DNA of 64,000 nt from CAVTWH01 sp963738365 (lineage in GTDB: Bacteria > Actinomycetota > Actinomycetes > Mycobacteriales > Micromonosporaceae). Location of the stretch: NCBI GenBank assembly GCA_963738365.1, contig CAVTWH010000006.1:620001-684000 (forward strand). The letters are read 5' to 3'. The notes under the pieces were generated by a model. That model ran no database searches and was not told where the DNA came from. It saw nothing but the letters and a program-made list of their open reading frames with translations. Below, piece after piece: positions 1 to 7,492 of this stretch (the stretch's first letter is position 1; every line of letters starts with the position of its first letter). The position numbers and the translations under genes are program-made.

Positions 1-450
1 GAACCCGCGACCCGCTGCCGACCCGCCGACCTGCTCGCTGAGCTGCTCGCCCGGCAGGACGAGTTCTGGGGCGGGCGGGACATGCGGCAGGTGCACAGCG
101 CGCAGTGGTTCCACCAGTTCGGTCAGTGGGGCCGGCTGGCGCGCGATGCCGGCCGGATCGTCGGGTACCAGCTGGGCGTGGTCACCGCCGACGGCGTGGG
201 GTATGTCCAGGCCATTGCCGTACTGCCGGCCTACCGCCGGGCCGGGCTGGCGGCCCGGCTGTGGCGGGACTTCGCGGCGCAGGCGGCGGCGGCCGGCGCC
301 ACCCGGCTGGCGGCGGTCACCACGCCGACGAACACGGTCTCGGTGGCCTTCCACACCAACCTCGGCATGACGAGCGAGGAGATCCCGGACTACGCCGGCC
401 CAGGTCAACCCCGGGTGCTCCTGACCGCGCCGGTGGACATCCTGAGGTAG
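1..450 (+). CDS. GNAT family N-acetyltransferase (5' end outside window)
   Basis: The frame is open from base 1, so the start lies upstream; 149 residues are visible. The stretch QAIAVLPAYRRAGLAARLW contains the acetyl-CoA-binding motif A (R-R-A-G-L-A, of the R-x-x-G-x-A type), followed by a helix and the C-terminal strand segment AFHTNLGM typical of GNAT folds. It should transfer an acetyl group from acetyl-CoA to an amine, but the substrate cannot be read from sequence. It ends 87 bases before yraN, with a DnaA-box-like pair in the gap. The family call is firm; the role is unknown. Confidence 0.8.
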   Translation, partial: EPATRCRPADLLAELLARQDEFWGGRDMRQVHSAQWFHQFGQWGRLARDAGRIVGYQLGVVTADGVGYVQAIAVLPAYRRAGLAARLWRDFAAQAAAAGATRLAAVTTPTNTVSVAFHTNLGMTSEEIPDYAGPGQPRVLLTAPVDILR

Positions 451-490
451 CGGGGTTTTCCACAGCTACCCTCGCTGTCCACATCCTGAT
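451..490 (+). promoter_or_regulatory. Tandem DnaA-box-like pair, copy A, upstream of yraN
   Basis: TTTTCCACA (456-464) and CTGTCCACA (475-483) lie in direct orientation, 19 bases start to start. They resemble the high-GC DnaA box TTGTCCACA. The segment between them also forms an ACAGC/GCTGT inverted repeat. An almost identical block with the same spacing to a start codon lies upstream of the M23 peptidase gene (7451-7487). Function is inferred from motif similarity only. Confidence 0.5.
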
Positions 491-537
491 CTTGACACCG
501 TGGCGGACCGCCCACGGTGGCCGCCAGGCTGGCGGGC

Positions 538-897
538 ATGGGACGGGCCACGGACGCGGTGGGTGGGTACGGCGAGCGGGTGGCCGTGGCGCACCTGGTC
601 GCACAGGGGATGCGCCTGGTCGAGCGCAACTGGCGCTGCTCGGACGGCGAGCTGGACGCCATCCTGCGCGACGGTGACGTGCTGGTGGTGGTCGAGGTCA
701 AGACCCGCCGCGGCGACGCGTACGGCACGCCCGCCGAGGCGGTCGGCTGGCGCAAGGTGCTCCGGCTGCGCCGGCTGGCCGCGCGCTGGCTGGCCGAGCA
801 CCCGGCGGGCGGCGTCGAGGTGCGCTTCGACGTGGTCAGCGTGTGGCCGCAGCGGCGCGGCCCGGCCCGGGTGGAGCACCTGCGCGGGGCGTTCTGA
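538..897 (+). CDS. yraN: YraN/UPF0102 family endonuclease-like protein
   Basis: This 119-residue protein has the YraN signature: a G-E-L-D-A-I strand with an acidic residue followed by VVVEVKTR, the E-x-K half of a PD-(D/E)xK nuclease core. Family members resemble Holliday-junction or restriction-type nucleases, but their cellular role is poorly defined. I prefer ATG 538 because the protein then begins MGRATDAVG, and because the start of the M23 gene is at the same distance from the same upstream element. GTG 517 is the alternative (126 residues). The stop overlaps the next start by one base (TGATG), so it is probably co-transcribed with the ComM-like gene and dprA, the usual bacterial order. 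Confidence 0.85.
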   Translation: MGRATDAVGGYGERVAVAHLVAQGMRLVERNWRCSDGELDAILRDGDVLVVVEVKTRRGDAYGTPAEAVGWRKVLRLRRLAARWLAEHPAGGVEVRFDVVSVWPQRRGPARVEHLRGAF

Positions 898-2417
898 TGT
901 CGTACGCGAAGGTGCTCTCCGTGGGGCTCGCCGGCACCACCGGGCACCTGGTGGAGGTGGAGGCGGACCTGGCGGCCGGGCTGCCCGGGCTGGCGCTGAC
1001 CGGGCTGCCCGACACGGCGCTCAACGAAGCCCGGGACCGGGTCCGCGCCGCCCTGGTCAACTCCGGCGAGGCGTGGCCCGGCCGGCGGATCACCGTCAAC
1101 CTGCTCCCCGCCACGCTGCCCAAGCAGGGATCGGCGTTCGACCTGGCCATCGCGGTGACCGTGCTGGCCGGCGCGGGCATGCTGCCGCTGGCGCCGCTGC
1201 ACGGCGTGGTGCTCCTCGGCGAATTGGGCCTCGACGGCGCCGTCCGGCCGGTCCGCGGCGTGCTGCCCGCCGTGCTGGCCGCTGCCCGGGCCGGCTGCCT
1301 GCGGGTGGTCGTCCCGGCGGCCAACGTGGAGGAGGCGGCGCTGGTCCCCGGCGTCACCGTGCGGGGCACCGACACGCTGCGCCGGCTCATCGACTTCGTG
1401 CGTGGTCAGGGAGCTCTGGTGGAGCCGGCGCCCGCCGGGCCGCCGCAAGCGCCGACCGGGCCGGACCTCGCCGACGTGGTCGGGCAGGAGCTGGGCCGCC
1501 GCGCACTGGAGCTGGCCGCCGCCGGCGGTCACCACCTGTGCCTGATCGGCCCGCCCGGGGCGGGCAAGACGATGCTGGCCCAGCGCCTGCCGGGCATCCT
1601 GCCGCCGCTGGGCGAGGCGGAGGCGCTGGAGGTGACGGCCGTCCACTCGGTCGCCGGTGCGCTGCCCGACGGAGCGCCACTGATCCGGCGGCCACCGTTC
1701 CAGGCGCCGCACCACACCGCGTCGGTCAGCGCCCTGGTCGGCGGTGGCAGCGGGGTACCCCGGCCGGGCGCGGTGTCGCTGGCCCACCGGGGGGTGCTCT
1801 TCCTCGACGAGGCGCCGGAGCTCAGCGTGCGCGCGCTGGAGGCGCTGCGCCAGCCGCTGGAGGACGGCCGGGTCCTCATCTCCCGGGCGCACAGCAGCGT
1901 CGACTATCCGGCCCGGATCCAGCTCGTACTGGCCGCCAACCCGTGCCCGTGCGCCAAACCGGCCGGCGACGCGCAGTGCGAATGCACCCCGCAGGCGCGC
2001 CGACGCTATCTCGGCCGGCTCTCCGGTCCCCTGCTCGACCGGGTGGACCTGCAGGTCTCCCTCAACCCGGTGACCGCCGCCCAGTTGGCGATGGAGGGCA
2101 CCGCGGCCGAGTCGACCAGCACGGTGGCCGCCCGGGTGGCCATCGCCCGGCGCGCGGCCGCGCAGCGCTGGCTGGCCGCCGGTTGGCTCACCAACGCCGA
2201 GGTACCGGGCCCCCAGCTGCGCCGTGCGCCGTGGCGGCTGCCGGCGAGCGCACTGGCGCCGCTGCACCGGGCACTGGACAGCGGCGCGTTGTCGGCCCGC
2301 GGCTTCGACCGGGTGCTGCGGGTGGCGTGGACCATCGCCGACCTGGACGGCCGGGAGCGCCCCCGGTCGGACGACGTGGACGAGGCACAGGCGCTACGGA
2401 TGGGGAGGACCAGATGA
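897..2417 (+). CDS. comM: YifB/ComM-family Mg-chelatase-like AAA+ ATPase
   Basis: This 506-residue protein has an N-terminal ChlI-like domain with a Lon-type fold (about residues 1-170), then an AAA+ module. Walker A GPPGAGKT lies near residue 218 and Walker B GVLFLDEAPE near residue 300. A cysteine cluster (NPCPCAKPAGDAQCEC) follows at about 350, and a C-terminal Mg-chelatase domain ends the protein. In Gram-negative bacteria ComM is a helicase that promotes branch migration during natural transformation; in actinobacteria the role is inferred. It starts on the last base of the yraN stop and overlaps dprA by 4 bases (ATGA), giving a translationally coupled DNA-processing operon. Confidence 0.9.
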   Translation: MSYAKVLSVGLAGTTGHLVEVEADLAAGLPGLALTGLPDTALNEARDRVRAALVNSGEAWPGRRITVNLLPATLPKQGSAFDLAIAVTVLAGAGMLPLAPLHGVVLLGELGLDGAVRPVRGVLPAVLAAARAGCLRVVVPAANVEEAALVPGVTVRGTDTLRRLIDFVRGQGALVEPAPAGPPQAPTGPDLADVVGQELGRRALELAAAGGHHLCLIGPPGAGKTMLAQRLPGILPPLGEAEALEVTAVHSVAGALPDGAPLIRRPPFQAPHHTASVSALVGGGSGVPRPGAVSLAHRGVLFLDEAPELSVRALEALRQPLEDGRVLISRAHSSVDYPARIQLVLAANPCPCAKPAGDAQCECTPQARRRYLGRLSGPLLDRVDLQVSLNPVTAAQLAMEGTAAESTSTVAARVAIARRAAAQRWLAAGWLTNAEVPGPQLRRAPWRLPASALAPLHRALDSGALSARGFDRVLRVAWTIADLDGRERPRSDDVDEAQALRMGRTR

Positions 2418-3619
2418 CCGACATCGAAGCCGACCGGCTGGCCCGGGTGGCACTCGCCTGCCTGATCGAGCCGGGCACCCGGCAGATCTACGAGCTGATC
2501 GCCGCCGACGGCCCGGTCGGTGCGCTGCACCGGGTGCTGCACGCCGATCCCGGCAGCGACCTCGGTGCCGTGGTGGCCGCCCGGCTGCGCCGGGCCGAAC
2601 CCAAGCGGCTCGCCGCGACGGTGCTGCGGCGCACCGCGCAGCTGGGCGCCCGGGTGGTCACGCCGGAGGACGACGAGTGGCCGGCGCAGCTGGACGACCT
2701 GCGGATGACGGCCCGTCCCGGGGCGGCCGCGCGGGTGGACCGGGACATGTACCCGCCGGTGTGCCTCTGGGTCCGTGGTGACCTGCCGCTGGCCGCGACG
2801 GTGGAGCGCTCGGTCGCCGTGGTCGGCGCCCGGGCAGCCAGCTCCTACGGCATCCACGTCGCGACAGAACTGGGCTACGGGCTGGCCAGCCGGGGCTGGA
2901 CGGTGGTCTCCGGCGGGGCGTTCGGCATCGACGCCGCCGCGCACCGTGGCGCCCTGGCGGCGCCGGGGCCCAGCGTCGCGGTGCTCGCCTGCGGGGTGGA
3001 TCGGCCGTATCCGGTGGCACACACCAGCCTCTTCGACCGGCTCGGTGAGGTGGGCCTGCTGGTCAGCGAGTGGCCGCTGGGCGCCGACCCGCACCGGCAC
3101 CGCTTCCTGGTGCGCAACCGGGTGATCGCGGCGCTGACCCGGGGGACGGTGATGGTGGAGGCCAGCGCCCGCAGCGGCGCCCGGCAGACGCTGGGCCGCG
3201 CCGGCCAGCTCGGCCGCTCGATCATGGTGGTACCCGGACCGGTCACCTCGGCCACCTCGGTCGGCTGCCACCAGGCCCAGCGGCAGCTGGGCGCCCGGCT
3301 GGTGACCAGCTACGCCGACGTACTGGAGGAGGTCGGCCGCATCGGCGAGGACCTGGCGCCGCTGCCCCAGGGGCGAGTGTCCCGTCGGGACGAGTTGTCC
3401 GACGAACTGGCCCGCGTCCTGGACGGCGTGCCGACCGGGCGGGCCGTAGACGTCGGCACCGTGGCGGCCGAGGCCGGGGTGGCGCTGCGCGCCGCCCTGC
3501 GCGCCCTGCCGCACCTGCGCGACCTGGGCTTCGTGCTGGAGACACCGGACGGCTGGCGAGCGCTGCACGCCCCGGCGGCCGGTGCGTCGACCGAGCCCCG
3601 GGCGGCTGTCCCGGCCTAG
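2414..3619 (+). CDS. dprA: DNA-processing protein DprA
   Basis: A 401-residue DprA/Smf protein. The N-terminal part (about 1-130) is the helical SAM-like region. The Rossmann-like core follows, with VVGARAASSYG near 140 and SGGAFGIDAAAH near 165, the usual GxRxxS and GxAxGID signatures. A C-terminal winged-helix (DprA_WH) domain spans about 320-385. DprA loads RecA onto incoming single-stranded DNA and protects it in competent species; in actinomycetes the physiological role is less clear. It overlaps the ComM-like gene by 4 bases and is followed by a strong hairpin (3662-3701), so it is probably the last gene of the operon. Confidence 0.93.
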   Translation: MTDIEADRLARVALACLIEPGTRQIYELIAADGPVGALHRVLHADPGSDLGAVVAARLRRAEPKRLAATVLRRTAQLGARVVTPEDDEWPAQLDDLRMTARPGAAARVDRDMYPPVCLWVRGDLPLAATVERSVAVVGARAASSYGIHVATELGYGLASRGWTVVSGGAFGIDAAAHRGALAAPGPSVAVLACGVDRPYPVAHTSLFDRLGEVGLLVSEWPLGADPHRHRFLVRNRVIAALTRGTVMVEASARSGARQTLGRAGQLGRSIMVVPGPVTSATSVGCHQAQRQLGARLVTSYADVLEEVGRIGEDLAPLPQGRVSRRDELSDELARVLDGVPTGRAVDVGTVAAEAGVALRAALRALPHLRDLGFVLETPDGWRALHAPAAGASTEPRAAVPA

Positions 3620-3661
3620 TCTGCGGCGACGGTAGACGCGGTCGAGGTCCCCGAGCGGTCG

Positions 3662-3701
3662 ACGACAGAGCTTCGTAGCGTCGGCTACGGGGCTCTGTCG
3701 T
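3662..3701 (+). terminator. Rho-independent-type hairpin after dprA
   Basis: ACGACAGAGC-TT-CGTAGC, loop GTCG, then GCTACG-GG-GCTCTGTCGT. The TT/GG step would pair as U-G in the plus-strand RNA, giving an 18-bp continuous stem, whereas the opposite strand would have A/C mismatches. This suggests termination of yraN-comM-dprA transcription. No strong T tract follows, as is common in high-GC actinobacteria. Confidence 0.7.
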
Positions 3702-3732
3702 GGTTGAGGACACTTCGCCCCGGAGACGGTGC

Positions 3733-3984
3733 CTAGGGTGTTGGCCGTTGGTGGGTGGGCCAGACGACCGGGTGGTGGGTGGCGTCCCGGTGCTGGGCCG
3801 CTTCCTCTGCTGCGCCTACCCAGGAGCAGACGCAGCAGACGGCGCTCTTGCGGAAGGCCGGCTCGCCTGCTGTCCGGGGCGTGCGCTTCGGTGGGCCGAC
3901 AGCGCCGCTGTTGGTCTGGTGGAAGGGGAGGCCGGCGTTCAGCTCGTGCAGCTCGCAGAACCTGGCCCAGGTCGCGTCATCCAT
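3733..3984 (-). CDS. Small zinc-finger-like hypothetical protein
   Basis: An 83-residue protein beginning MDDATWARFCELHELNAG. ATG 3984 is chosen because GGGAG lies about 8 bases upstream on the minus strand. Near the C terminus is C-C-V-C, then eleven residues, H, four residues and H-H: a C-x2-C ... H ... H arrangement like a zinc finger. The function is not recognised. It is divergent from the small GntR-type regulator at 4183, and an 18-bp palindrome lies between them, so it may be controlled by that regulator. Codon use resembles real genes less clearly than in the neighbours, so coding status is likely but not certain. Confidence 0.6.
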   Translation of the reverse strand: MDDATWARFCELHELNAGLPFHQTNSGAVGPPKRTPRTAGEPAFRKSAVCCVCSWVGAAEEAAQHRDATHHPVVWPTHQRPTP

Positions 3985-4119
3985 CGGTGCTCCCGTCGGT
4001 GATGGAAGAGGGCCGGGCCACTCCTGAGCCCGGCCCCCGGCAGCTACAGCGAAGGAGTCGCGCTCGGCATCACGGTATCTGCATGTCAAACAGCATTTCA
4101 GGGGAAACCCCGGAGTCAA

Positions 4120-4137
4120 CTGATTCAGCTGAATCAG
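4120..4137. promoter_or_regulatory. 18-bp perfect palindrome, probable operator
   Basis: CTGATTCAGCTGAATCAG is a perfect palindrome in an AT-richer divergent intergenic region, 45 bases before the GntR start. A second short inverted repeat (GGGG-AAA-CCCC, 4101-4111) lies beside it. Position and symmetry suggest the binding site of the adjacent GntR-type regulator; this is inference. Confidence 0.6.
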
Positions 4138-4182
4138 CTATGTTCCGCAAAACCAGGCATTCCGGGTTGACACTCTGACCGT

Positions 4183-4449
4183 GTGACTGCCTTCGTCCCC
4201 GACTACGCGCGCATCGCCGAGGACATCCGCCAGCAGATCCGCGACGGGCGGCTGGCGCCGGGCGACCAGCTACCACTGCGCCGCGAGCTGATCGCGCTGT
4301 ATTCAGCGGCGTGGAAGCGGCGCACGCCGGTGTCGGGCACCACGATCGACAGCGCCATGTTGATCCTGAAATCTGAGGGCTGGATCATCGGACACCAGGG
4401 GCGCGGTACCTTCGTGGCCAACCGTCCGCCATCTGCGCAGCCCGACTGA
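4183..4449 (+). CDS. Short GntR-type winged-helix transcriptional regulator
   Basis: Only 88 residues, essentially one GntR winged-helix domain: YARIAEDIRQQIRDGRLAPGDQLP, a recognition-helix region (VSGTTIDSAMLILKSEGWI) and the wing GHQGRGTFVA. There is no effector-binding domain, so it is far shorter than full GntR/HutC regulators (about 240 residues). Stand-alone wHTH proteins of this kind are frequent in actinobacteria, often near integrated plasmids, but no integration genes adjoin it here. GTG 4183 directly follows a TTGACA-like hexamer, and no clear ribosome-binding site is visible. Autoregulation through the 4120-4137 palindrome is plausible. Confidence 0.8.
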   Translation: MTAFVPDYARIAEDIRQQIRDGRLAPGDQLPLRRELIALYSAAWKRRTPVSGTTIDSAMLILKSEGWIIGHQGRGTFVANRPPSAQPD

Positions 4450-4594
4450 CACGGCGGGCCACCGAGGGCCGCCAGTGCCGCATCATGGTCGGCAACCCGG
4501 CCGAACCTGTTCGTGCCGGAGACTCCTTCCGCATCCCCCAGGTTGCTCCGCGTGGCGGCTTGACCGGGTGCTGCGCTCGGGACAGCGTCCAGGT

Positions 4595-5533
4595 GTGAGC
4601 CGCACCCCCGCCACCCGCTCCGTTCACGAGGCGCTGCCGGACGCCATGCGCGAGGCCGTCGACAGGTTCGCCGGTCACCTCGCGGCTGAGCGTGGCCGTT
4701 CGGCGCACACGGTGCGCGCCTACGTCACCGACGTGGTGGGGCTGCTCGACCACGCGGTCCGGATGCGCGCCACCCGCCCCGACCAGCTCGACCTGGCGAC
4801 TCTGCGCAGCTGGCTGGCCCGCCAGCGCAGCATCGGGGCGGCGCGCAGCACGCTGGCCCGGCGGGCGGCCGCGGCCCGGACGTTCACTGCCTGGGCGTAC
4901 CGGGAAGAGCTGCTGGCCACCGACGTCGGCGCCCGGCTGGCCAGCCCCCGGGCGCTCCGGCCGCTGCCCGGGGTGCTGCGCGACGAGCAGGTGGCCCGGC
5001 TGGTCGAGGCGCCGCCGCCGGCCGGTGACCCGGTGGCGCTGCGCGACCGGGCGGTGCTGGAGCTGCTCTACGCCACCGGCATCCGGGTCAGCGAGCTGTG
5101 CGGGCTGGACATCGGTTCGGTCGACCACACCCGCCGGGTGGTACGGGTGTTCGGCAAGGGAGCCAAGGAGCGCACCGTCCCGTACGGCGTACCCGCGCAG
5201 CGCGCACTGGACGCCTGGCTGCGCCGGGGCCGGCCGGCGCTGGTCGCCGAGCACAGCGGCCCGGCGCTGTTCGTCGGCGCCCGGGGCGGCCGGCTCAACC
5301 CGACCACCGTTCGCGCCGTGGTCGCCCGGTACGCCGAGGCCGCCGGCCTGCCGCACACCTCCCCGCACGGGCTGCGCCACTCGGCCGCCACCCACCTGCT
5401 GGAAGGCGGCGCCGACCTGCGCTCGGTCCAGGAGCTGCTGGGGCATTCGTCGCTGGCCAGTACCCAGATCTACACGCACGTGTCGATCGAGCGGCTGCGG
5501 ACGGCCTACCGGCAGGCCCACCCACGCGCCTGA
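4595..5533 (+). CDS. xerC: Tyrosine recombinase XerC
   Basis: A 312-residue integrase/recombinase with a SAM-like N-terminal core-binding domain (about 15-100) and a catalytic domain carrying all expected residues: Arg in ATGIRVSEL (near 164), Lys in GKGAKERTVP, HGLRH near 258, GHSSLASTQIY with His, and Tyr in YTHVS near 293. It resolves chromosome dimers at dif with a partner recombinase. Length and its position between dprA and rpsB fit chromosomal XerC rather than a phage integrase. GTG 4595 is chosen over longer in-frame starts because upstream residues look non-coding; the ribosome-binding site is weak. Confidence 0.88.
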   Translation: MSRTPATRSVHEALPDAMREAVDRFAGHLAAERGRSAHTVRAYVTDVVGLLDHAVRMRATRPDQLDLATLRSWLARQRSIGAARSTLARRAAAARTFTAWAYREELLATDVGARLASPRALRPLPGVLRDEQVARLVEAPPPAGDPVALRDRAVLELLYATGIRVSELCGLDIGSVDHTRRVVRVFGKGAKERTVPYGVPAQRALDAWLRRGRPALVAEHSGPALFVGARGGRLNPTTVRAVVARYAEAAGLPHTSPHGLRHSAATHLLEGGADLRSVQELLGHSSLASTQIYTHVSIERLRTAYRQAHPRA

Positions 5534-5704
5534 GACCGGATCTCACCTGCGGCCGGGGCGTTCCTGAGGCTGAGTCACGCATGGGAGCGGACTGAGCGGA
5601 GCCGGGACGGGAGTCGGCCGAGGCCGGGCGTTCGTGTGGCGGAGCGGGCCGGGACCCGGAAATTGGTCGCTGTGTTCGGTCTGGGCAGTAACTAGGCTGG
5701 GCGC

Positions 5705-6847
5705 GTGTCCGCCCCCACCCCGCTGCCCGGTGCCCGTGCGCTCTTCACCCTCGATCCGGCAGTCGATCATCTCAACCATGGCTCGTTCGGGTCGCCGCCG
5801 CTCGTGGTGCAGCAGGCGCAACGGGCGCTGCGCGAGGAGATGGAGGCCGACCCGGTGCGGTTCATGACCCGGGGGCTGCACGAGCGGGTGGCCGGGGCGC
5901 GTACCGAGCTGGCGGGCTTCGTAGGCGCGGATCCGGACACCACCGCGCTGGTCGGGAACACCACGGCCGGGGTCAGCGTGGTGCTGCACACGCTCGGGCT
6001 GCGGCCGGGCGACGAGGTGCTGACCACCGATCACGGGTACGGCGCGGTGGACCTCGCCATCGCCGGCCACGGTGGCCGGGTCGCCAAGGTGCCGGTGGAC
6101 CTGGACGCGGGCGACGACGACGTGGTCACCGCGCTGCTCGCGGCGCTCACCCCGGCCACCCGGCTGGTGGTGCTCGACCTGATCACTTCACCGACCGCGC
6201 GGCTGTTCCCGGTCGCGAAGGCGGCTGTCGCGCTGCGCGATGCGGGGGTACCGCTGCTGGTGGACGGGGCGCACGGGCCCGGTGCGGTGGAGCTCGACGT
6301 GGCCGGCATCGGCGCGGACTTCTTCGTCGGCAACGTGCACAAGTGGGCGTACGCGCCCCGGGGCACGGCGCTGCTGTCGGTCGCGTCGTCCTGGGTACCC
6401 CGGATCCGTGCGCTGCTGGTCTCCTGGGCGCAGCCGCAGGGATTCCCGTTGGCCGTCGAGTTCGTCGGTACCGCCGACTACACCGGCTGGCTCGCCGCAC
6501 CGACCGGCCCACGCTTCCTCACCGACCTGGGGGCCGACCGGGTGCGTACCCACAATGACCAGCTCGCCGCCTACGGCCAGGGGGCGATCGCCGACGCGCT
6601 GGGCGTTGCCGAGCCGCCGCAGCCGGGCGGCGCGCTGCCCATGCGGATCCTGCCGCTGCCGGCCGGCCTGCCGATCGGGGGCTACCAGCTGCGCGACCTG
6701 ATCGCCGACCGGCTGGGTACCGTCGTCGCCGTCAACCCCTGGCGTGACCGCCTGTGGCTGCGCGTCTGCGCCCAGGTCTACAACAGCGCCGACCAGTACG
6801 ACAGGCTGGCCGCCGCGCTGCCCGCGCTCCTCGCCGAGCTGCGCTGA
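5705..6847 (+). CDS. Class V aminotransferase (isopenicillin N epimerase-like)
   Basis: A 380-residue PLP enzyme. It begins with DHLNHGSFGSPP, as in isopenicillin-N-epimerase-like and EgtE-like enzymes, has the PLP aspartate in LLVDGAHGPG, and the Schiff-base lysine in GNVHKWAYAPRG near residue 212. The substrate is unknown: the group includes cysteine desulfurase-like lyases, epimerases and hercynylcysteine-sulfoxide lyases. It starts at GTG 5705 and runs towards the M23 peptidase gene on the other strand. There are no ergothioneine or beta-lactam genes nearby to narrow the role. Confidence 0.85.
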   Translation: MSAPTPLPGARALFTLDPAVDHLNHGSFGSPPLVVQQAQRALREEMEADPVRFMTRGLHERVAGARTELAGFVGADPDTTALVGNTTAGVSVVLHTLGLRPGDEVLTTDHGYGAVDLAIAGHGGRVAKVPVDLDAGDDDVVTALLAALTPATRLVVLDLITSPTARLFPVAKAAVALRDAGVPLLVDGAHGPGAVELDVAGIGADFFVGNVHKWAYAPRGTALLSVASSWVPRIRALLVSWAQPQGFPLAVEFVGTADYTGWLAAPTGPRFLTDLGADRVRTHNDQLAAYGQGAIADALGVAEPPQPGGALPMRILPLPAGLPIGGYQLRDLIADRLGTVVAVNPWRDRLWLRVCAQVYNSADQYDRLAAALPALLAELR

Positions 6848-7405
6848 GCCGGCTCGGGAGCTGACCGGGTAGAGCCGGACCGGCCCGCTACGCAGCAGCG
6901 ACAGCGGATCGAGATAGTCCGCTCCGCGCCGGGCGCCCCAGTGCAGGCAGGCGGCCACCGGGCAGCCCGGGTGCCCGGCCAGCAACAGCCCGACCGCCTC
7001 CCCGGCGCCGACGACCTGCCCGACCGTGACCAGCACTGTCACCGGCTGGTACGTGGTGCGTAGGCCGTCGGGGTGGTCGATGCTCAGCGCGCCCACGCCG
7101 GCCACCACACCGGCGAACGCGACCACGCCCGCCCCGGCGGCCAGCACCTGCTCCCCGGGCGCGCCGGCCAGGTCGACCCCACGGTGCCCGGCCAGCCAGG
7201 GCCTCGGGGGCGGCTCGAACCGCCGGATCACCGTGGGGGTGCCGGCCAGGGGTAGGCGGTACCCCTGGCCGGCGGCCGGCGCTGCGGGTGCGGCGTCCAC
7301 ATGGCCGGCTGGTACGGGACGGGCGCTCGCGGCCAGCCACCCCGGTGTCACGCTCATCACCAGCAGCGTCACCATCGCGAACCGGAGTGCCCAGCGCCGT
7401 CCCAT
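6188..7405 (-). CDS. M23-type (LytM-like) peptidase domain protein, exported; 3' part runs antisense into the aminotransferase gene
   Basis: From ATG 7405 the product has a signal peptide (MGRRWALRF, a hydrophobic core, LAASA, about residues 1-30) and an M23 lysostaphin-like domain (about 50-175) with H-R-G-V-D and the terminal L-H-W-G. In the H-x-H motif the first histidine is replaced by cysteine (ACLHWG). I recall this from some actinobacterial homologues, so it may be regulatory or weakly active. The domain should end near 6860, but the frame stays open antisense through the aminotransferase gene to 6188, adding about 220 low-complexity residues that are probably not real, or that reflect a lost stop. 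GTG 7438 is an alternative start. Confidence 0.7.
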   Translation of the reverse strand: MGRRWALRFAMVTLLVMSVTPGWLAASARPVPAGHVDAAPAAPAAGQGYRLPLAGTPTVIRRFEPPPRPWLAGHRGVDLAGAPGEQVLAAGAGVVAFAGVVAGVGALSIDHPDGLRTTYQPVTVLVTVGQVVGAGEAVGLLLAGHPGCPVAACLHWGARRGADYLDPLSLLRSGPVRLYPVSSRAGSAQLGEERGQRGGQPVVLVGAVVDLGADAQPQAVTPGVDGDDGTQPVGDQVAQLVAPDRQAGRQRQDPHGQRAARLRRLGNAQRVGDRPLAVGGELVIVGTHPVGPQVGEEAWAGRCGEPAGVVGGTDELDGQRESLRLRPGDQQRTDPGYPGRRDRQQRRAPGRVRPLVHVADEEVRADAGHVELHRTGPVRPVHQQRYPRIAQRDSRLRDREQPRGR

Positions 7406-7450
7406 GCCGACCAGCGTGCCGACCGTCGGCCCGGCCACGCGACCACCCGA

Positions 7451-7487
7451 TGATCCACATGTGGACAGCGAGGGTGGCTGTGGACAA
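7451..7487 (-). promoter_or_regulatory. DnaA-box-like cluster, copy B, upstream of the M23 peptidase gene
   Basis: On the minus strand TTGTCCACA (7487-7479, exact high-GC consensus) and CTGTCCACA (7468-7460) are 19 bases apart, and a third, TGATCCACA, lies on the plus strand at 7451-7459. The pair repeats the layout of 456-483, and in both places the first TCCACA lies 79 bases before an ATGGGACGG start. A regulatory role is inferred. Confidence 0.5.
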
Positions 7488-7492
7488 CAGCC

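Noticed and set aside
405..2267. A 620-residue open frame on the minus strand opposite yraN and the ComM-like gene
   Set aside because: It is an antisense shadow of GC-rich coding; composition is Arg/Gly/Gln-rich with no motifs, and the plus strand holds well-recognised genes.
3662..3701. A tRNA-like fold
   Set aside because: It is a simple hairpin with GU wobble; there is no cloverleaf, anticodon loop or T-loop consensus.
4595..5533. Phage or plasmid integrase marking a mobile element
   Set aside because: Length, motifs and the conserved chromosomal position between dprA and rpsB fit XerC; no attachment repeats, tRNA or phage genes are present.
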